DNA of 64,000 bases from Bog-756 sp963824645. GTDB taxonomy: Bacteria; Actinomycetota; Acidimicrobiia; Acidimicrobiales; RAAP-2. How positions within the stretch are numbered: the stretch's first letter is position 1; the number at the start of each line of letters is the position of its first letter. Positions 8,907 through 17,962 of the stretch are shown here, in pieces. The position numbers and the translations under genes were made by a program. The DNA is taken from assembly GCA_963824645.1 (NCBI GenBank), contig CAWGQC010000008.1:62001-126000 (forward strand), in the 5' to 3' direction. The notes below the pieces were generated by a model, which was not told where the DNA came from, did not search any database, and worked only from the letters and a program-made list of their open reading frames with translations.

Positions 8907-9381
8907 GTGACATACGACAGACTGGCGTCCGATGATACGCCCGAAAGTCATTACGCCAGGAGGGACGGGCTCCACATCGGTTACCAGGTATGGGGTGACC
9001 TCGCGCCGGACATCCTGGACATGGGCTGTGGCACCTACACCTCCATCGACGAAGCAGTGGAGCAACCGGCGTGGCGCCGCTACGTTGAGCGGATTGCCGA
9101 ATACGGACGCGTCATCCGCTTTGACCCGGACGGCGTCGGGCTGTCGGACACCCCCGCCGACCTCGACCTTCTCACTGTGGAGGCCTGGGCAGACGACGCC
9201 AAGGCGGCGATGGATGCAGCGGGCGCGGGTGGTGGCGGAAGCCGAGGTGGGCGAGGTCATGGTGACCAACACGGTGGTGGACCTGGTCGAAAGATCCGGT
9301 GTCGCCTTCGCCGATCGCGGCGATCGAGAGCTCAGGGGCGCGCCTGGGCACCGCCACCTCTGGTCGGTCACGGGCGCCTGA
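8907..9381 (+). pseudogene. Collapsed alpha/beta hydrolase-adenylate cyclase gene
   Basis: The first frame (8907 to about 9220) encodes HYARRDGLHIGYQVWGD, then RVIRFDPDGVGLSDTPADL and LTVEAWADDAKAAMDAAG. This is the start of the alpha/beta hydrolase domain found fused to class III adenylate cyclases in actinobacteria. It stops just before the nucleophile elbow would occur. From about 9225, in another frame, the sequence becomes EVMVTNTVVDLVERSG, AFADRGDRELRGAPGH and LWSVTGA, the extreme C-terminus of a class III cyclase domain. The middle (rest of hydrolase plus most of the cyclase, of the order of 1 kb) is missing. It cannot make a working enzyme. Confidence 0.72.
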
Positions 9382-9536
9382 CCGTTCGTCTCACTCGTTG
9401 GTGGACGAGGGCCTCCTATCGACGAAGCGGCGCCCTGTTCGGAGAAGCCACGTCCCCGTCAGGTGGGTGACAGACTGTCGGCGGCGGGCAGGGGCGAGTT
9501 CGACAACCGAGTGACACAGGGTCGGGAGGAGTAGCC

Positions 9537-10043
9537 ATGACCACCCGACCACGACCTTTGGGCCCCCCTGTGCGGGCGTCGGACATCCCCGTGGCGCACA
9601 CGCCCCCGGGTGATTATGGCACCGCCATGCCACCGCCGGTGCTCGCCACCTGTACCGAACCCCTGGTGAACGCCGCCCCTGATCTGCGTGGAACCTGGCG
9701 GACCGTGTCGGTGCAGGTCGAAGGAGTCGATGTCGATAACCATCGTGCCCTCGGCCATGTGCAACGGATAGAGCAGTGCGGCGACCGACTGGTGGTCACC
9801 GCTGCCGGAGTGGTGCACGACATGCGCTGCGACGGCACCGAGGCGCACGGTGTCCACGACGTGGCCGAGTTCGACTACGCCACTCCCATCACCGTGGTGG
9901 CCACTTTCGAGGAGGGCATCCACGTGTTGCGCCCGGTCGGCCTTTCCGGCACCGAGGTCACCCAGCGACTGGAGGGCGAGCGTCTCCGATGGACCTACCC
10001 CGGCTTTACCGCCGTGCTCGAGCGGGTCGAATCGTCGGATTGA
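9537..10043 (+). CDS. Conserved-looking hypothetical protein, probable beta-barrel
   Basis: This 168-residue protein is not recognised. A proline-rich N-terminal 45 residues precede a domain that begins DLRGTWRTVSVQVEG and alternates hydrophobic and polar residues in short strands (RIEQCGDRLVVTAAGVVHDM, FDYATPITVVATF, RLRWTYPGFTAVLERV). That pattern suggests a small lipocalin-like or other antiparallel beta-barrel binding protein. ATG 9537 is well supported by GGGAGGAG 5 nt upstream. There is no signal peptide. It lies between a pseudogene and a short ORF, so context gives no functional clue. Confidence 0.65.
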   Translation: MTTRPRPLGPPVRASDIPVAHTPPGDYGTAMPPPVLATCTEPLVNAAPDLRGTWRTVSVQVEGVDVDNHRALGHVQRIEQCGDRLVVTAAGVVHDMRCDGTEAHGVHDVAEFDYATPITVVATFEEGIHVLRPVGLSGTEVTQRLEGERLRWTYPGFTAVLERVESSD

Positions 10044-10213
10044 ACGGAGGACCGTCACCGCCGGCCGCCAGGGACCACGAACGCCGCCCAGGATCACGAA
10101 GGCAATCATCGTCATGGCCGTGATGGTGTCACTGTCATCTGGTTGACAGACATCCGACCGCTCCGGGCGCACCATGGAGTTGTTGGATGAAGCAGCGAGC
10201 CAGGGAGGACACC

Positions 10214-10360
10214 ATGAGCAATCTCCGCCTCAGGATCGAAGTTCTGGAATCCGCAGTGGATGGGGATGATCCGGGGTTCATCTCCGGTCCTCTCCGCCGG
10301 GTCCGCCCATCGACACCCACTCCGGCCGCGGTGCGGCTCCGACTTCCGGTCCGGGCCTGA
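10214..10360 (+). CDS. Possible small protein of 48 residues
   Basis: ATG at 10214 is preceded by AGGGAGGA with 4-5 nt spacing, one of the strongest ribosome sites in this interval. The product starts MSNLRLRIEVLESAVDGDDP and is basic and proline-rich afterwards. No family is recognised. It may be a genuine small protein or the remaining 5' end of a broken gene. Confidence 0.35.
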   Translation: MSNLRLRIEVLESAVDGDDPGFISGPLRRVRPSTPTPAAVRLRLPVRA

Positions 10361-10544
10361 AAGGCCGGTTGGGCCAGGCACCACGGAGGCCACGACTTCT
10401 TCGGCGTGCGACCGACACCACAGGGGCTCGGACACGCCGGCAGGTTCTCAGGGTGGGGGGCTGGCGGATGGCGGAACCCCACCCTGAGGTCTTCGTCCCG
10501 CGATCGGGGAACGGCGCTGGCGGACGGGAGATCAACAGGGAAGA
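10361..10544. other. Short intergenic leader of the mannosidase gene
   Basis: About 180 bp upstream of the GH92 gene. No promoter with clear -35 and -10 and no hairpin were recognised. Together with 10044-10213 it forms an interval of about 500 bp whose only coding candidate is the small ORF at 10214. Confidence 0.3.
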
Positions 10545-13199
10545 ATGCGTTGGCAGCCGATGCCAACCCCGAAGCCTCCATCCAGACGCAGGTCCGGCCA
10601 TCCAGCCGGCGGACCCTTGCTCGTCATCGTCGCCGTGGTGGCCACTGCAGCCTTGTTGTCGTCGGGCGTCAGCGCGGTAGCGGGGGCCACCACGCCGAAC
10701 GCCGGATCTGGCCCCGGGTCGGCCGCCGACCCGGCCGGTTCACCGGTAAAGCCGGTGACCGACCCCGACTCGTTGGTGAATCCATTCATCGGCACCAGCA
10801 ACGGTGGAGACACCTTCCCCGGGGCCGATGTCCCCTTCGGCATGGTCCAATGGAGCCCCGACACCGTCGTTCGCCCTGACGGCGGTGGGTACGATTACCA
10901 CAGCAAGTCGGTCCTCGGTTACAGCCTCACCCACCTGTCAGGTCCGGGTTGTGGGGCCGAAGGGGATGTCCCGATCCTGCCCACCGTGGGCGCCGTGGCC
11001 AAGAACCCGAACGCGGCCACCGAGCCGCTGGTCCACAGCGACGAGTCAGCCTCGCCGGGTTACTACCAACTCGACGCCGGAGGTGTCACTACCCAGCTGA
11101 CCACCACGACCCGCTCAGGGATGGCCGAGTTCACCTTTCCCGCGGACGCCTCCACGGGAAACCTTCTCCTCAAGATGCAGGACAGTCAGGCCGGAGTGTC
11201 GTCCTCCCACTTCGCCGTGGTGGGCGACGACGAGGTCCAAGGGCAGGTCACAAGTGGTTACTTCTGCGGCGCTTCCAACACCTACACCCTCTACTTCGAC
11301 ATGGTGTTCAACCATCCCTTTGCCGCGTCCGGTTCTTGGACCGCCAGCCCCATGGACCACTATCTGAGCTTTGACACCGCCACCTATCCGGTCATCGAGG
11401 CCAAAGTGGGTGTCTCCTATGTCAGCGTGGCCAACGCCGGGTTGAACCGCACCACCGAAAACCGCGGCTGGAATTTCAACGCCGTTCACCGTGCCGCAGC
11501 CAAATCGTGGACGTCGATGCTCGACAAGATAGCCATAGGCGGAGGAACCGCCACTCAGCAGACCGTTTTCTACACCGCCATGTACCACTCGCTGCTCGAT
11601 CCCAGCATCTTCAGCGACGTCAACGGCCAGTACCTGGGCACTGACGGCATCGTCCACACCGTCGCCTCTCCCCAGACGGCCCAGTACGCCAACTACTCGG
11701 GATGGGACATCTACCGCAGCGAGATCCAGCTCGAAGCCCTCCTAGCCCCGCAGCAGACGAGCGACATCGTTACCTCCATGCTCAACGACTACGCCCAGAG
11801 CGGCCAGCTCCCGAAGTGGGACGAGGACAACGGGGAGACCTACATCATGGTGGGTGATCCCGCCGACAGCATCATCGCCGACGCCTACGCCTTCGGGGCC
11901 ACCGATTTCGATGCGGCCCAGGCGCTGTCCGACATGGTCACCCAGGCCGAGGTGCCGAGCGACATCCGGCCGGGAGTCACCTTTGACGAGTCTGACGGTT
12001 ATCTGCCGGTGGACGGGACCTACGGCTGCTGTAACTTCTACGGCCCGGTGTCGACGCAGGAAGAATACGACACCGCCGACAACTCCATCGCCGAGCTGGC
12101 CACCGCTCTCGGCGACACCCAGGTGGCCCAGACCTTTGCCGTGCGCGCCCAGAACTGGCAGAACGTGTTCAACCCGGGCACAGGGTTCCTGCAGCCCAAG
12201 GAGGGGGTCGGAATGTTCCAGCCGGCCTTCGCCCCCGCGTCGCAGAACGGCTTCGTCGAGGCCGACTCGTACGTCTACACGGCCATGATCCCCTTCGACC
12301 TCCAGGGCGTCATCGCCGCCTCCGGTGGGCAGGGCGCGTGGGTGACATTCCTCGACGGCCTGACCTCCAATGTCAGCGCCCAGGGCCCCACCCAAATTCA
12401 GATGGGTGACGAGCCGTCCTTCGACATCCCCTGGGAGTACGACTACGCCGGCCGTCCGGCCCAGACCGAGGAGGTGGTGCGCCAGATCCAGAGCCAGCTC
12501 TTCACCGACACGCCCGGGGGTCTGGTCGGCAACGACGACCTGGGTGCCATGAGCTCGTGGTACGTGTGGTCGGCCTTGGGCGCCTACCCGGAGATGCCGG
12601 GCTCGGCCGATGTGGCCCTGGGCAGCCCTCTCTTCCCCAGCATCACCCTTGCCCTGGCCGACGGCAAGACCATCACCGAGTCGGCCCCGGCCGCATCGAC
12701 GGGGACGCCCTACGTCAGTGCCCTCAGCCTCGACGGAACACCGTCACAGGCCTCGGTCCTACCCGCCAGTGTCTTCGCCGATGGCGGTCAGCTTTCCTGG
12801 ACTCTCGGCGCCACCCCCTCGGACTGGGCCACCGCCCCGGGCGACGGACCGCCCTCCAACGTTGAGGGTCTCTTGCCCGCCTTGGGCTATCTGCCGGCTG
12901 GCAACGACGGTGACGTGGTGGTGAGCCCCGGGAGCACGGCAGCGCTGGCGTTGGGCGTCCAGAGCATGTCGGACCGCGCCGAACAGGTGAGTTGGACCGC
13001 CTCGGCGCCGGCCGGCACCGGCATTACGCTGTCGCCGGCCGGCGGCGTCTCGACGGTAGGGGCAGAGGCCAAGGTCATCCAGTCGATCGACATCGACGTG
13101 CCCGTGGGACTGGCCGATGGCCAGTACACCGTGACGGTGGCCCTGGCATCCGGCGGGATCCCGCTGCCCGCCGTGGTGGCTGTGGTCGACGTGGCCTGA
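10545..13199 (+). CDS. Secreted GH92 alpha-mannosidase
   Basis: This 884-residue exported glycosidase hydrolyses terminal alpha-mannosides, calcium-dependently in the family. After an Arg-rich start and hydrophobic signal helix (about residues 24-45), the mature domain opens with LVNPFIGTSNGGDTFPGADV, the GH92 N-terminal hallmark. It continues with LSGPGCGAEGDVPILP. The (alpha/alpha)6 domain holds LPKWDEDNGETYIMVGDPAD, GDEPSFDIPWEYDYAG and GNDDLGAMSSWYVWSALG. The last 130 residues look like an added beta-sandwich. ATG 10545 has AGGGAA upstream; ATG 10560 is an alternative. It lies tail-to-tail with a secreted choice-anchor protein. Probable role is harvesting mannan or glycoprotein glycans outside the cell. 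Confidence 0.92.
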   Translation: MRWQPMPTPKPPSRRRSGHPAGGPLLVIVAVVATAALLSSGVSAVAGATTPNAGSGPGSAADPAGSPVKPVTDPDSLVNPFIGTSNGGDTFPGADVPFGMVQWSPDTVVRPDGGGYDYHSKSVLGYSLTHLSGPGCGAEGDVPILPTVGAVAKNPNAATEPLVHSDESASPGYYQLDAGGVTTQLTTTTRSGMAEFTFPADASTGNLLLKMQDSQAGVSSSHFAVVGDDEVQGQVTSGYFCGASNTYTLYFDMVFNHPFAASGSWTASPMDHYLSFDTATYPVIEAKVGVSYVSVANAGLNRTTENRGWNFNAVHRAAAKSWTSMLDKIAIGGGTATQQTVFYTAMYHSLLDPSIFSDVNGQYLGTDGIVHTVASPQTAQYANYSGWDIYRSEIQLEALLAPQQTSDIVTSMLNDYAQSGQLPKWDEDNGETYIMVGDPADSIIADAYAFGATDFDAAQALSDMVTQAEVPSDIRPGVTFDESDGYLPVDGTYGCCNFYGPVSTQEEYDTADNSIAELATALGDTQVAQTFAVRAQNWQNVFNPGTGFLQPKEGVGMFQPAFAPASQNGFVEADSYVYTAMIPFDLQGVIAASGGQGAWVTFLDGLTSNVSAQGPTQIQMGDEPSFDIPWEYDYAGRPAQTEEVVRQIQSQLFTDTPGGLVGNDDLGAMSSWYVWSALGAYPEMPGSADVALGSPLFPSITLALADGKTITESAPAASTGTPYVSALSLDGTPSQASVLPASVFADGGQLSWTLGATPSDWATAPGDGPPSNVEGLLPALGYLPAGNDGDVVVSPGSTAALALGVQSMSDRAEQVSWTASAPAGTGITLSPAGGVSTVGAEAKVIQSIDIDVPVGLADGQYTVTVALASGGIPLPAVVAVVDVA

Positions 13200-13209
13200 C
13201 GCCCGGCCG

Positions 13210-14626
13210 TCACCCGTTGACGACGGTCAGGGTGAAGGTCTGGCTGGCGGTCCGGTCGGAAGACGGCTTCCCGAAGGTGGCGGTGAGGGTGAAGCTGTAC
13301 ACGCCGGTGGCCCGGGTGCCGGCGGTGCCGTAGATGAGGGCGGTCCGGAACTGGTTGACGAAGTGGATGCCTTTGGGCAGCGTGCCGCTCCTGGACAGCT
13401 TGGGGGCGGGGGTGCCCGAGGTGGTCACGGTGAACGAAAAGTACGAGCCCGCTGTGGCCGTGGCCCTGTCGGCACTGGTGATGGCGGCAGGCTGCACCGG
13501 TTCGACCGATCCGATGTCGCATCCGGCGGCCTGGGGGCGGGCCACACCGCGCTCGGTCGGTGCCGGGGCACAGGACGACGGTGTCCACGAACGTGTCGAG
13601 CGGAATCTGGTCGAGGGCCGGGCTGGTCGGCCCGGGCGCCTGCGTCGCCGTGGGCCCTCCGTTGTCGGCCAGGGGTCCGAGGTCGGGATCGGTCCCCGAC
13701 AGGCTGTGCTGTCCGGCGGCGAAGCCGCAGGTCCCGTCGTCGGACAGGTTGTACCCGGCATCGGTCATGGACCCCGAGCAGTCCCCCGACGGGCTTCCGG
13801 CCACGATGGTGCCGGCGGCGGTCGTCGTCGCCCCACCACCGTTGAAGATCCCACCACCCTCGATCGGGGCCGTGTTGCCGGCAACGGTGCTGTCGGACAG
13901 GAGGAGCGAGCTTCCGTTGAAGATGCCCCCACCCCCGTCACCTCCCGGGTCCACCGTGTTGTCCGACACCGTGCTGGCCGCCATGGTGAACGATCCTTCG
14001 TTGAGGACTCCGCCGCCCGCCCCGGTGGCACTGTTACCCGAAAAGGTGCTGTCGTCCACGGTGGCCGCGCCGAAATTGAGCAGGCCCCCACCGAATTCGG
14101 CTCTGTTGCCCGAAAAGGTGCTGTCGTCCACGGTGAGGGTGCCGTCGTTGTCGATGCCACCGCCAGAGTCGGCGTTGTTGTCGGCGAGGATGGTGGCGGA
14201 CAGGGTGAGCGTTCCGTCATTTTGGATGGCTCCGCCCTCGGAGGCGCTGCCGTCTTCGACGGTCACCCCCGTCAGGGTCAGGGTGCCGCCCAGGCCGACA
14301 TCGATGATCGCCGAGGCGTTGCCACCGCTCAGCGCCAGCACGTCCGCCCCCGGGCCGGTGATATCCAGGGTGGTGTCGATGGGCAGGGGTGCGACAAGGA
14401 GGATGGGCGCGTTGGCCGGGCACGAAGCGGCCACCTCGATCTTCTGTCCCGATCGGGCCCGGGCCACCTCGAAGGGAAGCGATCCGCGCACCGAGGCCGA
14501 GCCCGAGCAGGTGGTCACCGATTGGGCCGCGCCGGCGACGGGTGCGGCCAGCACGGTCACCGGTACGGCCATCAGCCCGGTCATCACCACCCCCGATGCC
14601 ACCCACCGGGCGGCTCTCCCCCTCAT
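13210..14626 (-). CDS. Secreted choice-anchor Q / parallel beta-helix protein with Ig-like tail, frameshifted
   Basis: From ATG 14626 a signal peptide (VVMTGLMAVPVTVLAAPVAG) leads into a right-handed beta-helix built from repeats such as NDGTLTLSATILADNNADSG and VDDSTFSGNSATGAGGG. The choice-anchor region is NGGPTATQAPGPTSPALD. The frame breaks near 13558, where one extra base in CGAGCG would restore QRGVARPQAAGCDIGSVE, the usual end of this domain. The other frame then adds an Ig-like putative-adhesin domain (SGTPAPKLSRSGTLPKGI to FTLTVVNG). Total is about 471 residues. It is probably a cell-surface or released carbohydrate-binding or adhesive protein. The start has a weak ribosome site. Confidence 0.7.
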
Positions 14627-14705
14627 CACAGGCAAATGATGGCATGCCGCCGCTCCGCCAGCTCGGCCCGGGTGCCCGTCGCCGACCCCCACCCCGTCCC
14701 CGGCG

Positions 14706-15716
14706 TCACCACCCCGAGCGATTGACGAGTACGGCGGCCCCGTTGACCCGGCCGTGGGCCAGATCGGACAGGGCCAGGTCGGCGTCGGCCAGATCGTAGG
14801 GAACCGCTGACACCTCAACCCCGACCCGGGCCGCCCAGGCCAGAAAGGTGGAGCCATCGGTCCGGGTGTTGGCGGTCACGCTGCACAGCGTCTTCTCCTC
14901 GAAGAGGCAGCGTCGGTAGTCGAGGGTGGGGACGTCGCTCAGGTGGATGCCGGCGATGGCCAGAGTGCCGCCCCGGTCGAGGGCCGCCAGCGCTACTGGA
15001 ACCAGCGATCCGACCGGGGCGAAGAGTATGGCGGCGTCGAGTGCCTCGGGGGGCCCGGATTCGGCGCTACCGGCGCTGGCCGCACCGAGGTCGAGGGCCA
15101 GAGCCTGAGCCTCGGGGGACCGGGTGAGTACGTGGACCCGGGCTCCCTCGGCCCGGGCGATCTGAGCGGTCAGGTGGGCCGACCCGCCGAACCCGTAAAT
15201 TCCGAGCGCCCCTCCGGCCGGGAGATGTACGCGTGCCAGGGCCCGATAGCCGATGATGCCGGCACACAGGAGCGGTGCCGCCTCCTCATCGCTGAAGGCG
15301 TCGGGAAGGGGATATACGTAGGCCTGGTCGGCCACCATGTACTCGGCATACCCCCCGTCCACGTCCCAACCGGTGAAGAGGGGATCGGTGCAGAGGTTCT
15401 CGCGCCCGGCCAGGCAGAAACGACACCGGCCGCAGGTGTGGGCCAGCCACGGGACGCCCACTCTGTCGCCCAGAGCGAAACGGTCAGCCCCCTGGCCCAG
15501 GCTTTCGACCTCACCGACCACTTCGTGGCCCGGAATGACCTGGGCGTGTCGGGGCTGCAGGTCCCCCTCGGCCAGATGGAGGTCGGTCCGGCACACACCG
15601 CACGTTCTGACGTGGATGCAGATCTGCCCCCCACCCGGAGATGGGACCTCCCGCTCCACGCGGACCAGGGGAGACCCGTCGATTGGCCCGGGCCGGTCGA
15701 CGGCCCACGCCTGCAT
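14706..15716 (-). CDS. Zinc-dependent alcohol dehydrogenase (AdhA-like)
   Basis: This 336-residue medium-chain dehydrogenase has intact zinc sites: CGVCRTDLH (catalytic Cys), PGHEVVGEV (His-Glu), the four-cysteine lobe CGRCRFCLAGRENLC, and a third catalytic Cys in LLCAGIIGYRAL. The nucleotide-binding motif is GIYGFGGSAHLTAQIA, unusual in its second half but like the mycobacterial AdhA group. It would oxidise alcohols or reduce aldehydes with NAD(P). ATG 15716 is preceded by GGGCGAAGG. The gene is followed on the same strand only by intergenic DNA, so it is probably monocistronic. Physiological substrate is not determinable. Confidence 0.92.
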   Translation of the reverse strand: MQAWAVDRPGPIDGSPLVRVEREVPSPGGGQICIHVRTCGVCRTDLHLAEGDLQPRHAQVIPGHEVVGEVESLGQGADRFALGDRVGVPWLAHTCGRCRFCLAGRENLCTDPLFTGWDVDGGYAEYMVADQAYVYPLPDAFSDEEAAPLLCAGIIGYRALARVHLPAGGALGIYGFGGSAHLTAQIARAEGARVHVLTRSPEAQALALDLGAASAGSAESGPPEALDAAILFAPVGSLVPVALAALDRGGTLAIAGIHLSDVPTLDYRRCLFEEKTLCSVTANTRTDGSTFLAWAARVGVEVSAVPYDLADADLALSDLAHGRVNGAAVLVNRSGW

Positions 15717-15735
15717 CCTTCGCCCTCCGCCCTAC

Positions 15736-16122
15736 TCAGGCCGAGGTGGCATTCCCCTGGGGTCCGGTGGCATTGAGGGCAACCGTCAGCGTGGCGCCGT
15801 CGGCCCCATCGGTGCCGGCCAGGCCGTCACGACCTTCGCCGGCGGCCGCGGTGGCGGCACAGGCGTCGCAGATGAAGGATCCGCCCACCGTTCTGGTCGG
15901 GCGGCGTTCGCCGCAGGTGGCGCACCGGTGACCGATGAAGATGAGCTTGTCGGGCGAGGGGAGAGGCATGGCCAGGCTGTCCAGACGGGCTCGGGTCCAT
16001 TCGCTCAGCAGCCACGACGGTGCTCCGTCCACGCTGCCCTGCTCGACGAGGCCGTAAGCCTGCATGTCCCGGAGGAGGGCGTCGAAACGCGAGTCCGACG
16101 GGCTCAGTTCGTCGAAGGTCAT
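15736..16122 (-). CDS. Small zinc-ribbon hypothetical protein
   Basis: This 128-residue protein is of unknown function. The N-terminal half is helical and acidic (MTFDELSPSDSRFDALLRDM). The centre carries two CxxC knuckles (HRCATCGERR and FICDACAAT) about 20 residues apart, a classical zinc ribbon. The C-terminal tail is low-complexity Gly/Ala/Asp. ATG 16122 is chosen over a longer frame because GGAG lies 8 nt upstream and the added residues are unlike protein. It is divergent from the HAD phosphatase gene and 19 bp upstream of the alcohol dehydrogenase on the same strand, so the two may be co-transcribed. Confidence 0.65.
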   Translation of the reverse strand: MTFDELSPSDSRFDALLRDMQAYGLVEQGSVDGAPSWLLSEWTRARLDSLAMPLPSPDKLIFIGHRCATCGERRPTRTVGGSFICDACAATAAAGEGRDGLAGTDGADGATLTVALNATGPQGNATSA

Positions 16123-16359
16123 GTCCGTACTCCACACCGGGTCGTGCGGAGAGCAACCGGGCTGATGCTGCGGTGGGTCGTGGTCATGGGCATCTCGGTG
16201 GGGATCGGATCGATAGTGGACAACAACCAACATACATCTCGACAAACGTGCGTGTTCGGTCGCCGCTGAAGCGGCTCGCCGTCGACGATGAAAGGATGGC
16301 GGAGACATCACCCGAACGACAGCGAGGGTGGATCGTCATCGAGCAACGGAGCGTCTGCC

Positions 16360-17040
16360 ATGACCCAACCGACCAAGCCCGTAGCTGTCCTGTTCGATGT
16401 GGATGAGACCCTCGTCCATACCGGAGGTGCGGGCGCCAGAAGCTGGAAGGCGGCCTTCGAGAAGCTCTACGGGGTCCCCGCCGACATCGGCGCCCACACC
16501 TCGGCCGGTGAGACCGATCCGCAAGTGGCCCGCGAGACCTTCGTGGGCGTGCTGGGCCGCGATCCCAGCGATGACGAGCTCGACCGCCTCTACGCCCAGT
16601 ACCTCCTGCATCTGGCCGACGACATCGTGGTGGCCGACCAGTACCGGGTCCTTCCTGGGGCCGAGCAGACCCTGGTGGCCCTGGGGGAGGCCGGGGTCAT
16701 GCTGGGTCTGGTCTCGGGGGCCATGGAAGGTGCGGCCCGCACCAAGCTGGTGCCGGCCAACCTCAACCGGTTCTTCATCTTCGGCGCCTACGGCTCGGAT
16801 TCGCCGGACCGCGGGGAGCTCACCCGTATCGGCGTCGAGAAGGCGGCCACTCTTCATCGGCATCTCCAGCCGTCCCAGGTCTTCGTGGTGGGCGACACCC
16901 CGCGTGACATCCAGGCGGCCAAGGTGGCCGGGGCCGTCTCGGTCGGGGTGGCCACCGGTCACTACTCAGTGGACGAGCTGACGGCTGCCGGGGGCGCGTT
17001 CGTACTGGGGTCCCTCGAGCAGACATTCCCCGGGTTGTGA
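16360..17040 (+). CDS. HAD-superfamily hydrolase, phosphoglycolate phosphatase-like
   Basis: This is a phosphatase of about 226 residues. Motif I is VAVLFDVDETLVHTGGAG (DxDxT/V nucleophile), motif II the serine in GLVSGAMEG, and motif IV GDTPRDIQAAKVAG. The helical cap between motifs I and II (C1 type) has the length expected of Gph-like enzymes. It would hydrolyse a small phosphomonoester in the cytoplasm; whether that is 2-phosphoglycolate is not shown by sequence. ATG 16360 has GGAG 8 nt upstream. It is 70 bp from the following isomerase gene on the same strand and may begin a three-gene operon. Confidence 0.87.
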   Translation: MTQPTKPVAVLFDVDETLVHTGGAGARSWKAAFEKLYGVPADIGAHTSAGETDPQVARETFVGVLGRDPSDDELDRLYAQYLLHLADDIVVADQYRVLPGAEQTLVALGEAGVMLGLVSGAMEGAARTKLVPANLNRFFIFGAYGSDSPDRGELTRIGVEKAATLHRHLQPSQVFVVGDTPRDIQAAKVAGAVSVGVATGHYSVDELTAAGGAFVLGSLEQTFPGL

Positions 17041-17110
17041 CCACCCCGGTGCCGGCGGTCAGTCCCGGCCGCGCCGGTCGGCCCATCCTTCCCGACGGAA
17101 GGGCCTCCTG

Positions 17111-17962
17111 ATGGGCCCCGACGATCTGGTCCTGTGCTCGGGCACCCTGCCCCGACCGCTTCCCTTCGCTGAGCGTCTGGCCGCCGCCTCGGCCGCCGGT
17201 TTCACCGCCGTATCGCTGTGGGGGCGGGACGTGGCCTCGGCCCAGGCCGAAGGTCTCGGGCCGGCCGACATGCGGGCCATGCTGGCCGATCAGGGTCTGG
17301 CCGTGGCCGAGATGGACCCGGCCTGGTGGTGGCCTCCGGGAGCGGCCGACATCCATATCCCCCCCGGGATCGACAGCGAGGATGTCTTCCGTTTCGGCGA
17401 GAATGAGCTGTTCACCATGGCGGGAGCTCTCGGGGCCCGCTCGGTCAACGCCGTCGACGTCTTCGGTGGCCCTTGGGACACAGATGGTGCGGCCGAAGCC
17501 TTCGCCGGTCTTTGCACCCGGGCGGCCGAGTACGGACTCCTGGTCCAGATCGAGTGGTTGCCATGGTCGAAGATCCCCGATCTGGCCACCGCCCTGGCCG
17601 TCGTGGACCGGGCTGACCAGCCCAACGGGGGCCTCAATATCGACGCCTGGCACGTCGTCCGGTCGGGCACCGATCTCGATGACCTGGGTCGCCTACCCGG
17701 CCACCGCATCCTCGGGATCCAACTCTGTGACGGGCCGCTCGAACCGGAGGACAACCTGATCGAGGCCACGCTGCACAACCGGCAGCTGCCCGGCCGCGGG
17801 CAGTTCGACCTGGACGGCATGGTGGCCGCCCTGGTGGCCACCGGGACCAGGGCTCCCTGGGGCATCGAGGTGTTCTCCGACGCACTCCACGCACTTCCGG
17901 CCATGGAGGCGGCCCGGGCTGCGGGGAGGGCCCTCCGGGCCGCCCTGGGTGACCATCGATGA
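17111..17962 (+). CDS. Sugar phosphate isomerase/epimerase-like TIM-barrel protein
   Basis: This 283-residue protein is of the xylose-isomerase-like TIM-barrel family. Strand 1 is LVLCSGTLPRPLPFAERL and a barrel glutamate strand is YGLLVQIEWLPWS. Later strands are GGLNIDAWHVVRSG, ILGIQLCDGP and the C-terminal APWGIEVFSD, the usual metal-ligand positions (Glu, Asp/His, His/Asp, Glu). GGAAGG is 8 nt upstream of ATG. The stop overlaps the start of a Gfo/Idh/MocA dehydrogenase by ATGA. That pairing is common in inositol- or sugar-acid-modifying pathways, so the pair probably acts on the same polyol or sugar. Exact substrate unknown. Confidence 0.85.
   Translation: MGPDDLVLCSGTLPRPLPFAERLAAASAAGFTAVSLWGRDVASAQAEGLGPADMRAMLADQGLAVAEMDPAWWWPPGAADIHIPPGIDSEDVFRFGENELFTMAGALGARSVNAVDVFGGPWDTDGAAEAFAGLCTRAAEYGLLVQIEWLPWSKIPDLATALAVVDRADQPNGGLNIDAWHVVRSGTDLDDLGRLPGHRILGIQLCDGPLEPEDNLIEATLHNRQLPGRGQFDLDGMVAALVATGTRAPWGIEVFSDALHALPAMEAARAAGRALRAALGDHR

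Noticed and set aside
12887..14857. Single long minus-strand gene of 656 codons
   Set aside because: The frame leaves the choice-anchor domain near 13558 and reads nonsense into the GH92 gene; the domain continues in another frame to 13210, and its N-terminal 70 codons precede the real signal peptide.
16262..16275. Palindrome GCCGCT-ga-AGCGGC upstream of the phosphatase gene
   Set aside because: A short GC-only palindrome of this kind is expected by chance; no promoter is associated.
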